NCBI RefSeq assembly: GCF_030929615.1
Contig: NZ_JAVFVU010000018.1
Location: forward strand, 1-64,000
Direction of reading: 5' to 3'
From: Dyadobacter sp. LHD-138
GTDB lineage: Bacteria > Bacteroidota > Bacteroidia > Cytophagales > Spirosomataceae
Length of the DNA stretch: 64,000 nucleotides
In this document: piece by piece, positions 46,350-55,417 of the stretch
Layout: each line of letters begins with the position of its first letter
Numbering within the stretch: position 1 is the stretch's first letter
Program-made: the position numbers and the translations under genes
The notes under the pieces: generated by a model
Seen by the model: only the letters and a program-made list of their open reading frames with translations
Databases searched by the model: none
Told to the model about the DNA's origin: nothing

Positions 46350-47552
46350 ATGATCACCCCTTACGGTCACTTAACCTATTGCAGCAATATCCATCCCGGC
46401 GAAAAATGGGATGATCATTTTAAAGCTTTACAGGAAAATATTCCCTACATACGGCAGCAACTCGCACCGGGGCAACCGTTTGCGCTGGGGCTCCGGATTG
46501 CCAATGAGGCATCCATTGAGCTAAGTAAACCCGAACGCCTTGCCGAATTTAAAAACTGGCTTGCCGAACAGAATGTTTACGTGACCGTGATCAACGGTTT
46601 TCCTTACGGCGGTTTTCATGCCACACGTGTGAAGGACGATGTGCACACACCCGACTGGACAACCGCGGATCGTGTGGAATATACCAAACGTCTTTTTACA
46701 ATTTTATCCCAAATTCTGCCGGTAGATACCGAAGGCGGTGTTTCAACGCCACCTTTGTCGTACCGGCTTTGGTGGAAAACCGAGGAAGCAAAGCGAAATA
46801 CGATTGATATTGCAACGAAACATATTCTTGCGATTATCGACCACCTGATCACCATCGAAAAGGAGTCGGGTAAAGTGATGCATCTGCACATCGAGCCGGA
46901 ACCGGATGGGATTTTGGACAACACCGTGGATTTTGTAAACTGGTACCGGGATGATCTTCTGCCGGCAGGTATTGCCTATTTGAAAGAAAAATACGGTTAT
47001 TCTGCTGAACAGGGTAAGGAAACGGTTTTACATTACATCCGTCTTTGCTATGATATTTGTCACGCCGCTGTTGCCTTCGAAGAGCCGGGAGATATCCTGA
47101 AACGAATCAATGAGGTTGGGATCAAGGTAGGTCGTATCCAGGTAAGCTCGGCATTAAAGGTAGATTTTTCAAAAGATCCTCAGGTAAAATACGAAGCGAT
47201 TAAAGCGTTTGATGAGCCGGTTTATTTACACCAGGTTGTAGCCCAAACGGCTGACGGCGGTAAAAAATACTATCCTGATATTCCGGAGGCATTGGCAGAT
47301 TATCAGGAAGGCGAACAAAAGGAATGGCGCGTCCACTTTCACGTGCCGCTTTTTATTGCGTCATACGGCGCGCTGGATTCTACCCGGGATGCAATCGTGA
47401 AAACACTGGCAATCCACAAAGAAAAACCTTTTGCTCCTTGTCTGGAAGTGGAGACTTATACCTGGGGTGTTTTGCCCGAGGATATGCAAAAACCAATCGG
47501 TGAATCCATTGTACGTGAAATGGAGTGGGTGAAGGGAATTATTAATGGTTAA
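46350..47552 (+). CDS. eboE: EboE, xylose-isomerase-like TIM-barrel protein
   Basis: A 400-residue TIM-barrel protein. Likely metal or catalytic residues are in LHIEPEPDG, LCYDICHAAVAFEEPG and RVHFHVPLF; the C-terminal LEVETYTWGVLP is characteristic of EboE. It is annotated as a metabolite-traffic protein by association only, and no reaction has been shown. The gene ends the first block of the cluster; three short repeats then separate it from eboF. Confidence 0.9.
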   Translation: MITPYGHLTYCSNIHPGEKWDDHFKALQENIPYIRQQLAPGQPFALGLRIANEASIELSKPERLAEFKNWLAEQNVYVTVINGFPYGGFHATRVKDDVHTPDWTTADRVEYTKRLFTILSQILPVDTEGGVSTPPLSYRLWWKTEEAKRNTIDIATKHILAIIDHLITIEKESGKVMHLHIEPEPDGILDNTVDFVNWYRDDLLPAGIAYLKEKYGYSAEQGKETVLHYIRLCYDICHAAVAFEEPGDILKRINEVGIKVGRIQVSSALKVDFSKDPQVKYEAIKAFDEPVYLHQVVAQTADGGKKYYPDIPEALADYQEGEQKEWRVHFHVPLFIASYGALDSTRDAIVKTLAIHKEKPFAPCLEVETYTWGVLPEDMQKPIGESIVREMEWVKGIING

Positions 47553-47586
47553 TGTTGGGAATTGAGGATTGAGGATTTTTGGCTTT

Positions 47587-47728
47587 TAGCTCCTTGAATA
47601 GCTTCCTGTTTATAGTGATAATGGAGAGTTTAATTTTCATCTTCTAGCTCCTTGAGGAGCTCCCTGTTTATAGAAAATAATTGAGACTCATATAATTACC
47701 GGCTCCTTTAGGAGCCTCCTGTGACTGG
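47587..47728. repeat. Three REP-like repeat units inside the ebo cluster
   Basis: Three units of 29 bases, at 47587-47615, 47645-47673 and 47700-47728, share the pattern TAGCTCCTTGA-GGAGCTCCCTGTTTATAG. The first two agree at most positions; the third diverges at its 3' end. Each has a GCTCC/GGAGC hairpin core, and spacing is 55-58 bases. They resemble REP-like elements mobilised by Y1-type transposases; no such gene is present here. Confidence 0.7.
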
Positions 47729-47781
47729 GTGAAAATTTATCTATTCATCACTTCCGGGAATAATTTTTAAGGTAAAATGAA

Positions 47782-49143
47782 ATGAAGAAAACCGTTGTCA
47801 TAGATATCGTTGCGCTTAGTGCTAATTTGATCGGAGCGCATACGCCTTTTTTGAAAAAATATATTGAAAAACGTCATCTTACCACTATAAAACCGGTTCT
47901 CCCTGCCGTAACGACTACTTCACAAAGTACGTATGTTACGGGAAAATGGCCGGTTGACCATGGCATTGTCGGCAATGGATGGTATGATAAAGACGATTCC
48001 GAGATCAAATTCTGGAAGCAATCAAATAAACTGGTTCAGGCCGATAAAATCTGGGATGCGGCAAAGAAAGCAGATCCTACATTCACGTGCTCCAAAATGT
48101 TCTGGTGGTATAACATGTATGCTACCGCTGATTTTTCCGTAACACCAAGACCGCAATATCACGCGGATGGCGTGAAAGCACCGGACTGTTACGCTTATCC
48201 CCCCGATTTGCGGGATGAGCTTCAGGAAAAGCTGGGTCAGTTTCCGCTGTTCAGTTTTTGGGGGCCTAATGCCAATATTAAATCCACACGATGGATTGCC
48301 GACGCTTCCATGTATGTGGAAGAAAAACATAATCCTACATTAACGCTTATCTACCTGCCGCACCTGGATTATTGTCTGCAAAAATTCGGTCCCGACTTTT
48401 CTAAAATCAGCAAGGAATTAGGAGAAATTGATAAAGTCGTGGAGGACCTGGTTACTTTTTACGAAGCGAAAAATGCCAAAATCATATTGTTGTCCGAATA
48501 CGGAATTAATCCGGTCAGCAACCCGATTGATATTAACAGGATCCTGCGGAACGAAGGGTTGATTTCCGTGCGGACCGAGCGTTGGTATGAGCTGCTGGAT
48601 GCAGGGGCTTCCAAAGCTTTTGCCGCCTCTGATCATCAGATCGCGCATGTTTATCTGAATGATCCGACGGTGAAAGAGCAGGTTGTGAAGATTCTGAAGG
48701 CGACGCCGGGTATTGATCTTGTGCTTGATAAGGAACAGCAAAAAGCCTATCACCTGGATCACGATCGTTCCGGAGATATCGTTGTCGTTGCCAAACCGGA
48801 TAGCTGGTTTACCTACTATTACTGGCTTGACGATGCCAAGGCACCAGATTTCGCTCATCTGGTAGAGATTTTCAAGAAGCCAGGTTATGATCCGGTTGAA
48901 ATGTTCATGGATCCGAAAAATCCATTTATTAAGCTGCGTGCTGGTTATAAACTGGGACGTAAATTATTGGGCTTCCGGTATCTGATGGATGTTATTCCAC
49001 TGGATGCAACGCTGGTAAAAGGGTCACATGGCAGTGTGAATGTACCACACGAATATTTCCCGATTCTTGTGACGGACGAAGCTGTGACCAAGGAAATTGA
49101 AGCAGTGGATGTTTATGATGTGATCTGGAACCATTTGAATTAA
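47782..49143 (+). CDS. eboF: EboF, alkaline phosphatase/NPP-fold protein
   Basis: A 453-residue protein of the type I phosphodiesterase/nucleotide pyrophosphatase fold. D8 and the TTSQSTYVTGKWPVDHGI stretch (about 44-61) align with the first metal ligand and nucleophile region, and SHGSVNVPHEYFPIL near residue 420 with the terminal His. Two expected ligand pairs are altered: LDYCLQ has Gln200 where a His is usual, and SEYG (238-241) replaces SDHG. Catalysis is therefore doubtful. It closes the cluster, after the repeats. Confidence 0.9.
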   Translation: MKKTVVIDIVALSANLIGAHTPFLKKYIEKRHLTTIKPVLPAVTTTSQSTYVTGKWPVDHGIVGNGWYDKDDSEIKFWKQSNKLVQADKIWDAAKKADPTFTCSKMFWWYNMYATADFSVTPRPQYHADGVKAPDCYAYPPDLRDELQEKLGQFPLFSFWGPNANIKSTRWIADASMYVEEKHNPTLTLIYLPHLDYCLQKFGPDFSKISKELGEIDKVVEDLVTFYEAKNAKIILLSEYGINPVSNPIDINRILRNEGLISVRTERWYELLDAGASKAFAASDHQIAHVYLNDPTVKEQVVKILKATPGIDLVLDKEQQKAYHLDHDRSGDIVVVAKPDSWFTYYYWLDDAKAPDFAHLVEIFKKPGYDPVEMFMDPKNPFIKLRAGYKLGRKLLGFRYLMDVIPLDATLVKGSHGSVNVPHEYFPILVTDEAVTKEIEAVDVYDVIWNHLN

Positions 49144-49161
49144 CGTTTTAAGACTCGCCCA

Positions 49162-49258
49162 GATTTGCAATCGGGGTGCATATGGTTTAGCGGTTGTAAC
49201 GTGTGTGAAGATAAAATCGCGTTACAAACGCTAAACCAAGAAACACGGATTGTAAATC
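49162..49258. repeat. Nested long inverted repeat
   Basis: Inner arms GGTTTAGCG-g-TTGTAACG (49184-49201) and CGTTACAA-a-CGCTAAACC (49220-49237) pair over 17 of 18 positions. Outer arms GATTTGCAATC (49162-49172) and GATTGTAAATC (49248-49258) pair with one wobble. The whole could fold into one long hairpin of about 95 bases, larger than a simple terminator, after eboF. Confidence 0.6.
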
Positions 49259-49340
49259 GGTGTTAACGGCTTCTCTGGCTTCCTGCAACAATAGAAAAAC
49301 AAATTGACTCTCATGTCGTTAGATAATAAAAAGCAACTAT

Positions 49341-50519
49341 ATGAGAAACATACGGATACCACTCTTGTTTGCGTTCCTGAGCCTGGCTATTGGCTGCTCT
49401 TCCTCGGATAAGGAAAAAGAAGAAGTTACTACCGGGACAGATGACAGGGTTAAGCTGGTAGAAGCCTTTCCTTCATTAACATTTAGCTCACCGGTAGATA
49501 TTCAGCATGCCGGCGATGCCTCCAACAGAATTTTCGTAGTTGAACAGGCCGGTGTGATCAGGGTATTTGACAATAACGGCGCCGCGTCCAGTAGTTCCAC
49601 ATTTCTTGATATTAAGAACAAAGTGAGTTCGGGTGGAGAAATGGGGTTACTAGGACTCACTTTTCACCCTGATTTTAAAACCAATGGATATTTCTATGTC
49701 AACTACACGACAGGAAGTCCGCTGCAAACCGTAATCGCGCGTTACAAAGCCACAGCTCCCGGTGGCAATACCGCGGATGCGTCCAGCGAAACTATTTTAA
49801 TGCGGTACAATCAACCTTATTCCAATCACAACGGAGGAGCGTTGCAATTCGGGAAAGATGGTTATTTATACATTGCAGCCGGCGACGGAGGCAGTGGGGG
49901 CGATCCGCAGGGCAATGGCCAAAGCAAGAAAGCTTATTTAGGTAAAATATTACGGGTTGATGTAAATTCAACGCAAAAAGGTAACTATGGAATCCCGGCC
50001 GATAACCCGTTTGTGGGGAATCGGGAAGGTTTTTTAGAAGAGATTTATGCATATGGTCTCAGAAATCCATGGCGGATGAGCTTTGATACCGGATCAGACC
50101 GATTTTTCGCCGCCGATGTCGGACAAGGTGCAAAAGAAGAAATAAACCTGATTGTAAAAGGGGGGAATTATGGGTGGAAAATCAAGGAGGGAAAGGATTG
50201 TTACAGTCCATCTTCCAATTGTGACGGGACGGGCCTTATTGAACCGGTTTTAGATTATGGCCGTTCAGCCGGAGATGTTTCCATAACGGGCGGTTATGTT
50301 TACAGAGGTCAGGTGATAAAAAATCTGATCGGAAAATACATTTATGGAGATTATGTCAGCGGTCGTGTCTGGGCGCTTGAATTGGATGGAAATCAGGTTA
50401 AAAGCAATACTTTGCTGATGAAAAGCAGTGCAAGGATTTCAACTTTCGGGCAGGATCCCAAAGGGGAAGTTTATTTGGCCGATTACATTTCCGGAAAGAT
50501 TATGAAGCTGGCGCTGTAA
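49341..50519 (+). CDS. PQQ-dependent sugar dehydrogenase-like lipoprotein
   Basis: A 392-residue glucose/sorbosone dehydrogenase-type beta-propeller with a lipobox (AIGCSSSD, Cys19). Features include MGLLGLTFHPDFKTNGYFYVNYT, the NHNGG with active-site His, LYIAAGDGGSGGDPQGN for Ca/PQQ binding, and YGLRNPWRMSFD. It would oxidise sugars in the periplasm if PQQ is available; no PQQ genes are visible. Transcription appears separate from the ebo cluster. Confidence 0.9.
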   Translation: MRNIRIPLLFAFLSLAIGCSSSDKEKEEVTTGTDDRVKLVEAFPSLTFSSPVDIQHAGDASNRIFVVEQAGVIRVFDNNGAASSSSTFLDIKNKVSSGGEMGLLGLTFHPDFKTNGYFYVNYTTGSPLQTVIARYKATAPGGNTADASSETILMRYNQPYSNHNGGALQFGKDGYLYIAAGDGGSGGDPQGNGQSKKAYLGKILRVDVNSTQKGNYGIPADNPFVGNREGFLEEIYAYGLRNPWRMSFDTGSDRFFAADVGQGAKEEINLIVKGGNYGWKIKEGKDCYSPSSNCDGTGLIEPVLDYGRSAGDVSITGGYVYRGQVIKNLIGKYIYGDYVSGRVWALELDGNQVKSNTLLMKSSARISTFGQDPKGEVYLADYISGKIMKLAL

Positions 50520-50651
50520 CGGGATAAGGACCGAGTTAGAAGAAAACCTTACTTTTGGGAATGAATTTTGCTTTGACAAATGTCCGAAGCGGATTTCTTT
50601 CTAATATTCCTCAGTTGTTAGTATGAGGATTCATTGTATTCTACGTATTGT

Positions 50652-51659
50652 ATGAGTTTTTTAAATAATACTAAAATAGCCGTTATCGGAGGTGGAAGCT
50701 GGGCCACGGCACTGATTAAAATTTTGTGTGAACAGCCTCACATTCAGATTCGCTGGTGGTTACGAAATGCCCAGGATATTGCCCATATCCGTAAATTTCA
50801 TCACAATCCAAGTTATCTGAGCGACGTTTACCTGTCTCCCAAAAAGGTGAAGGTTTTTGAGAAAACAAGGGAAGCCGTCAAGGGCGCCGACTTTGTGATC
50901 TTAGCCGTCCCTGCCGCTTTTGTTCAGGAATCTTTACACGACCTGAATGAATCACATTTAAAAGGAAAACGGATCGTATCGGCTATAAAAGGGATGATTC
51001 CCGAAGAGAATATCCTTGTTACGGATTGGGTTTCCGAAAAATTTAAAGTGCCTTTAAAGGATATGGCCGTCATCGCTGGTCCTTGTCATGCCGAGGAAGT
51101 TGCATTGGAAAAACAATCCTATCTGACCATCGCTTCTACGGATGCTGTTTGTGCCGAGGATTTCTCCAAATTAATGACCTGTCGTTTTGTAACGGCACAC
51201 CCGTTAGCCGATTTGTATGGCGTTGAATATGCGGCAGTGATGAAGAATATCATAGCGCTCGCCTGCGGCATTACACATGGTTTGGGGAATGGTGATAATT
51301 TTCAGGCTGTGATGGTGTCCAATGCCATGCAGGAAATCCGGCAGTTTGTAACCGCACTTGACCCCCGCGAAAGAGAATTAAGCACCTCCGCGTACCTGGG
51401 AGATTTGTTGGTAACGGCCTATTCTCAATTCAGCAGAAATCGTTTGTTTGGCAACATGATTGGTCGTGGATATCGTGTAAAAGCAGCCCAGCTGGAAATG
51501 AAGATGATCGCGGAAGGTTATTATGCTACCAAGAGTATTTACGAGCTGAACAAAACCCTGCACGTAGAATTACCAATCACTTCCTCCGTTTATAAGATCC
51601 TGTACGAGGAAATATCTCCATCCGTGGTGATTGAAGAATTGAAAAAGGTTTTGACGTAA
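50652..51659 (+). CDS. gpsA: Glycerol-3-phosphate dehydrogenase [NAD(P)+]
   Basis: A 335-residue cytoplasmic GpsA, which reduces dihydroxyacetone phosphate to sn-glycerol 3-phosphate for phospholipid synthesis. The NAD-binding GGGSWATALIK is near the N-terminus; the catalytic Lys is in EYAAVMKNIIALA, with AIKGM and GPCHAEEV also conserved. ATG 50652 is preferred; an ATG six codons earlier adds residues before the glycine loop. A TACTTTTG at 50550-50557 may be the -7 element. Confidence 0.93.
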   Translation: MSFLNNTKIAVIGGGSWATALIKILCEQPHIQIRWWLRNAQDIAHIRKFHHNPSYLSDVYLSPKKVKVFEKTREAVKGADFVILAVPAAFVQESLHDLNESHLKGKRIVSAIKGMIPEENILVTDWVSEKFKVPLKDMAVIAGPCHAEEVALEKQSYLTIASTDAVCAEDFSKLMTCRFVTAHPLADLYGVEYAAVMKNIIALACGITHGLGNGDNFQAVMVSNAMQEIRQFVTALDPRERELSTSAYLGDLLVTAYSQFSRNRLFGNMIGRGYRVKAAQLEMKMIAEGYYATKSIYELNKTLHVELPITSSVYKILYEEISPSVVIEELKKVLT

Positions 51660-51722
51660 TAGCCTTTTTACCTGTAAAACGGGTACTTGTAACATTCGGA
51701 ATAATTCAAATTTCTCTTAATC

Positions 51723-52832
51723 ATGATGAGTACCAATTTATGTAGCCGTTTGCTTTTCGCTTCTGCATTCGTGGTTTTACTGGCCTGCAACAAAAAAAAG
51801 ACGGAATCCGAAGGAACGTCGGATATGGAAAGTGCTAAACCCGTTACGGATTTTGTTTTTGGGGACAAACGTGCTTTTGCGCAATGTCACGCCTCAACGC
51901 TGGTGCGTTTGAAAGACGGTCAGTTTTTAGTCGCCTGGTTTGGCGGGACGGAGGAAAAAGATCCGGACGTCGGCATTTGGTTGTCCAAAGGAAAACCCGG
52001 GGAATGGAGTGAGCCGATAGAAGTGGCCAAAATCAGGGAAGATGCACACTGGAACCCTGTGTTACAACTTGCTCCGGATGGTGTCGTGTATCTTTATTTC
52101 AAGGTTGGAAAGGAAATAGCTCAATGGGAAACCTGGGTTAAAAAGTCAACCGATGGCGGCAGTACCTGGTCGGAGGCGTATGAACTGGTGAAAGGTGATA
52201 AAGGTGGAAGAGGCCCGGTGAAAAATAAGTTGATCGAACTTTCTAACGGAACCTGGCTTGCGGGTGCGTCCAATGAAGTAAAACGCTGGGAGGTTTTTGT
52301 TGATCGGAGTGAGGATAAGGGAAAAACCTGGATAGCTTCTTCCTATTTTAAAATTGATACCAACCAAATCAAAGGAAAAGGGGCAATTCAGCCTACGTTA
52401 TGGGAAACGGAACCGGGCAAAGTGCATATGCTGGTGAGGACCACAGGCGGTATTATCGGTCGAAGCGATTCTGAAGACTATGGAAAAACCTGGACACCGA
52501 TTTATACCACATCACTTCCGAATCCGAACAGCGGTATTGACTTGACCAAACTGACTGACGGAACGCTCGCTTTGGCTTACAATCCGGACGCCAAAAACTG
52601 GGGCTCCCGTTCACCTCTATCTGTGGGATTGTCATTCGACAATGGGAAAACCTGGCCGGATAAACTGGATATTCAAACAGGTAAAAAAGAAGATGAGTTT
52701 TCGTATCCTGCCATCATCAGCTGGGGAGATTCTGTCGCCGTGACGTATACCTGGAACAGGCAAAAAATCGCTTTTTGGCTTGGTACGAAAGATGAGATCG
52801 TGACTTTAAGCAAGCGCGAGAATACAAAGTAA
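51723..52832 (+). CDS. Sialidase-fold lipoprotein with Asp-boxes
   Basis: A 369-residue lipoprotein (lipobox VLLACN) with a six-bladed sialidase propeller. Asp-box repeats appear at STDGGSTW, SEDKGKTW, SEDYGKTW and SFDNGKTW, and the start TLVRLKDGQFLVAWFGG resembles the BNR_2 family seen in Bacteroidota and plants. The substrate may be a glycan, though not necessarily sialic acid. Not in an evident polysaccharide locus. Confidence 0.85.
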   Translation: MMSTNLCSRLLFASAFVVLLACNKKKTESEGTSDMESAKPVTDFVFGDKRAFAQCHASTLVRLKDGQFLVAWFGGTEEKDPDVGIWLSKGKPGEWSEPIEVAKIREDAHWNPVLQLAPDGVVYLYFKVGKEIAQWETWVKKSTDGGSTWSEAYELVKGDKGGRGPVKNKLIELSNGTWLAGASNEVKRWEVFVDRSEDKGKTWIASSYFKIDTNQIKGKGAIQPTLWETEPGKVHMLVRTTGGIIGRSDSEDYGKTWTPIYTTSLPNPNSGIDLTKLTDGTLALAYNPDAKNWGSRSPLSVGLSFDNGKTWPDKLDIQTGKKEDEFSYPAIISWGDSVAVTYTWNRQKIAFWLGTKDEIVTLSKRENTK

Positions 52833-52868
52833 ATTTGATTATTTTGTATTATATCTGTAAAAATTATT

Positions 52869-52910
52869 AAATTAGACTTGATGGACAAACTGCTCTATCA
52901 AGTCTAATTT
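52869..52910 (+). terminator. Terminator of sialidase-fold gene
   Basis: A 14-bp stem AAATTAGACTTGAT / ATCAAGTCTAATTT (52869-52882, 52897-52910). The next gene starts ten bases after it. Confidence 0.75.
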
Positions 52911-52920
52911 ATTTTCAGCC

Positions 52921-53667
52921 ATGAAGATTTTTACAAGGATAATTGTGTGTTTGAGCGTGCTGACTTATGGCTGCTCGCCCTACTATTATGCGCCCAATAA
53001 AGGTAATGTACCCAATTTACGGGAAAGAAACGATATGCGGGTTGATGCGGGTTTTGGTGGTGGATGGGTGATGAGAGGTGCTGATTTGCAAACGGCTTAC
53101 GCGCTCGGCTCGCATATTGGTATCATGGCCAACGGCGCTGTAACCAATAGCCGTGGGGAATACGGAAATTATGCGGAACATGAAAGGACCAGTAGTTGGT
53201 ATGCCGAGGGGGGATTGGGGTATTTTGATAAATTAGAAGACAATCAAAACTGGGTTTTTGAGCTCTATGGCGGCGGTGGGAAAGGCGAGTACAAAGTGAT
53301 GTACAGCGCCGATAAACGCGTCAGGTTACAAATGAATAAATTCTTTGTTCAGCCCTCGCTGAGTTTCACACACCCAAGGAGGGGTATTGAGTTAAGCATA
53401 GGATCGAAGTTTTCGGGTATCGATTACAATGTGAACAATGCTACGATGCTGAATGACTATGACTTTCGAACGGTGAATCGAATTGCCAACCGCTCCATGA
53501 TGTTTTATTGGGAACCTTCTTTCAGGTTCAGTGCAGGTTCTCAAACAATTAAAGGATTTGTGAGCTTTACCCCGGCGATCAGTATTCTTGAAACCAATAT
53601 TCCCCGTGAAATTGTAAACCTGAATCTCGGTGTCAGATTTACGTTCAACACTTCCCGTAAGAACTGA
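52921..53667 (+). CDS. Outer-membrane barrel lipoprotein of unknown function
   Basis: A 248-residue protein with a lipobox (LTYGCSP, Cys18) followed by aromatic-rich YYYAPN. Beta-rich strands with the spacing of an eight-stranded barrel continue to NLGVRFTFNTSRKN. Similar small lipoproteins occur widely in Cytophagales. Location at the outer membrane is inferred. It starts just after a terminator, so promoter elements must overlap that hairpin. Confidence 0.6.
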   Translation: MKIFTRIIVCLSVLTYGCSPYYYAPNKGNVPNLRERNDMRVDAGFGGGWVMRGADLQTAYALGSHIGIMANGAVTNSRGEYGNYAEHERTSSWYAEGGLGYFDKLEDNQNWVFELYGGGGKGEYKVMYSADKRVRLQMNKFFVQPSLSFTHPRRGIELSIGSKFSGIDYNVNNATMLNDYDFRTVNRIANRSMMFYWEPSFRFSAGSQTIKGFVSFTPAISILETNIPREIVNLNLGVRFTFNTSRKN

Positions 53668-53926
53668 TTTTACTGTTATAATCTAATAACCTTTCGTGTC
53701 TCTATGACGCTTAAAATTTTCTATTTCAGGATATTGTCGGCGTTTTATACAATATTATCTCAATTCAAATATATTTTGGCAACGTTCCCGATAACGATTG
53801 CATTAAAATAGTCGGGCAGATTGTATTTTCCAGGTTATTTATTGGCTAATATACATTGCTTATTCACATTTGCCTGCTGATGTGAAAAGGGTGTTTTATT
53901 AAAAATGTTCAATTAAATAGTTGGAA

Positions 53927-55021
53927 ATGATGACCGGATATTCCACTGCCCGCGCCAATCTTGGCACGAAAAACTTTGTTTTTAAGGATGTGTATTTTCA
54001 TGAAAAGGTAGACTCATTTCAGATGCAGTTTGACCCGGAGGGCAAGATGCCCAAATACAAACAAATTGTGCAGTCGATCCGGACCGACATTGAAAGAGGC
54101 GTTTTGAAAAAGGGCACCCAACTTCCTTCCATCAGTGAGTTAAGTGTGGATTATCTGCTGGCAAGGGATACCGTTGAAAAGGCATACCGGGAATTGAGAA
54201 ATCTGGGTTTCATTACCTCTGTGCAGGGAAAAGGATATTATGTGCAGTCGGGGAATGACAAGAAGGATAAAATTTTGCTGGTTTTTAATAAACTGAGCTC
54301 CTATAAAAAGATCATTTACTATTCGTTTATCAAGGCGCTAGGTGAGCACGCTGTTGTGGACCTTGAAATTCATCATTACAGCGTAGACCGTTTCAGGGAA
54401 ATCATCGGGAAGAATCTGGGAAAATATAATCATTACGTGATCATGCCCCATTTTAATATGACCGAAGAGGAAGATTATATGGCTACAATCAGGAGTATTC
54501 CATCTTCTCAGCTTGTTTTACTCGACCGCGATATTCCGGAACTGATCCAGCCAACCTTGAGTATTCATCAGAATTTTGACAAAGATATTTTTGGGGCTCT
54601 CGAAGATGCCAATGATTTGCTGAATAAGTATAAAAAACTGGTCCTGGTTTTTCCTGGTGATGGTAATTATCCAATGGAAATTGTACGGGGTTTTCGTAAC
54701 TACTGCATCAATTACGACAAACAGTTGGATGTCATTGAAAGCATCAATGACCAAATAATCCGGCCTGGAACCACCTATATTGTGGTAGAAGAAAATGATC
54801 TGGCAGAGCTCGTAAAAAAATGCCGCCAGTCTGCGTATGTTATGGGGCGGGAGATCGGGGTAATTTCTTTTAACGAAACGACGCTGAAAGAGTTATTGGG
54901 CATAACCGTCATCACCACCGATTTCGAAACGATGGGCCGTACCGCTGCTACATTGATTTTGAACAAACAACAGATAAAAGTCAAGAATCCGTTTTATATG
55001 ATCCGCCGGGGATCTTTATAA
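53927..55021 (+). CDS. GntR-family transcription regulator with LacI-type effector domain
   Basis: From ATG 53927 (364 residues; an upstream TTG adds two). A GntR winged helix-turn-helix lies at about 40-105, with KYKQIVQSIRTDIERGVLKKGTQLPSISELS and LARDTVEKAYRELRNLGF. A periplasmic-binding-protein-like effector domain (about 120-364) follows and ends ITVITTDFETMGRTAA. It probably senses a sugar or similar ligand. Its target is not shown; the neighbouring inverted repeat at 55338-55382 is a candidate. Confidence 0.9.
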   Translation: MMTGYSTARANLGTKNFVFKDVYFHEKVDSFQMQFDPEGKMPKYKQIVQSIRTDIERGVLKKGTQLPSISELSVDYLLARDTVEKAYRELRNLGFITSVQGKGYYVQSGNDKKDKILLVFNKLSSYKKIIYYSFIKALGEHAVVDLEIHHYSVDRFREIIGKNLGKYNHYVIMPHFNMTEEEDYMATIRSIPSSQLVLLDRDIPELIQPTLSIHQNFDKDIFGALEDANDLLNKYKKLVLVFPGDGNYPMEIVRGFRNYCINYDKQLDVIESINDQIIRPGTTYIVVEENDLAELVKKCRQSAYVMGREIGVISFNETTLKELLGITVITTDFETMGRTAATLILNKQQIKVKNPFYMIRRGSL

Positions 55022-55417
55022 TCACCGACGAATTGTATTTATCTCATTTTATAAATTTCAGTTCCTGCCAATGGGAAGCAGTCCGGACCGTAATCTTCAA
55101 AATCGTACTATGGGTTACCGGTTGGCCGTCTTTGGGCTTTTTTCCAGTTCCCTGCACATATCCCGGAAAACCATCCGTATGCATTCTGTTTGCACGGCAT
55201 TGCAGGCCGTGGTAATGGAGGCGTTATAGATCAGTATGTTACATGCTATGTCCGTGATAATCTGACTTCGCTCAATCTGAGACTGGCTTTTTTTACACGA
55301 GCGTGTACAAGTTGTTTATTTGATTTTTTTATTCTACGCTAAACCGATATACGCAACTTGCAATTACGTATATGGATTTAGCAAGTTTTATCTCCTCTAT
55401 ACACATTTCCATTCCTT
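55022..55417. other. Intergenic region with decayed or non-coding sequence
   Basis: Nearly 400 bases between the regulator and the broken protease gene. Short open frames are present but none looks like a gene. A 16-base-arm inverted repeat lies at 55338-55382. The first part may be degraded coding sequence, not identified. Confidence 0.4.
55338..55382. promoter_or_regulatory. Operator-like inverted repeat before the protease gene
   Basis: GCTAAACCGATATACG (55338-55353) and CGTATATGGATTTAGC (55367-55382) pair at 14 of 16 positions around a 13-base centre, 36 bases before the ATG. It may bind the upstream GntR regulator or be a dispersed repeat. Confidence 0.4.

Noticed and set aside
47587..47728. 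A possible CRISPR array
   Set aside because: Only three degenerate units, with self-complementary cores, diverging ends and no cas gene.
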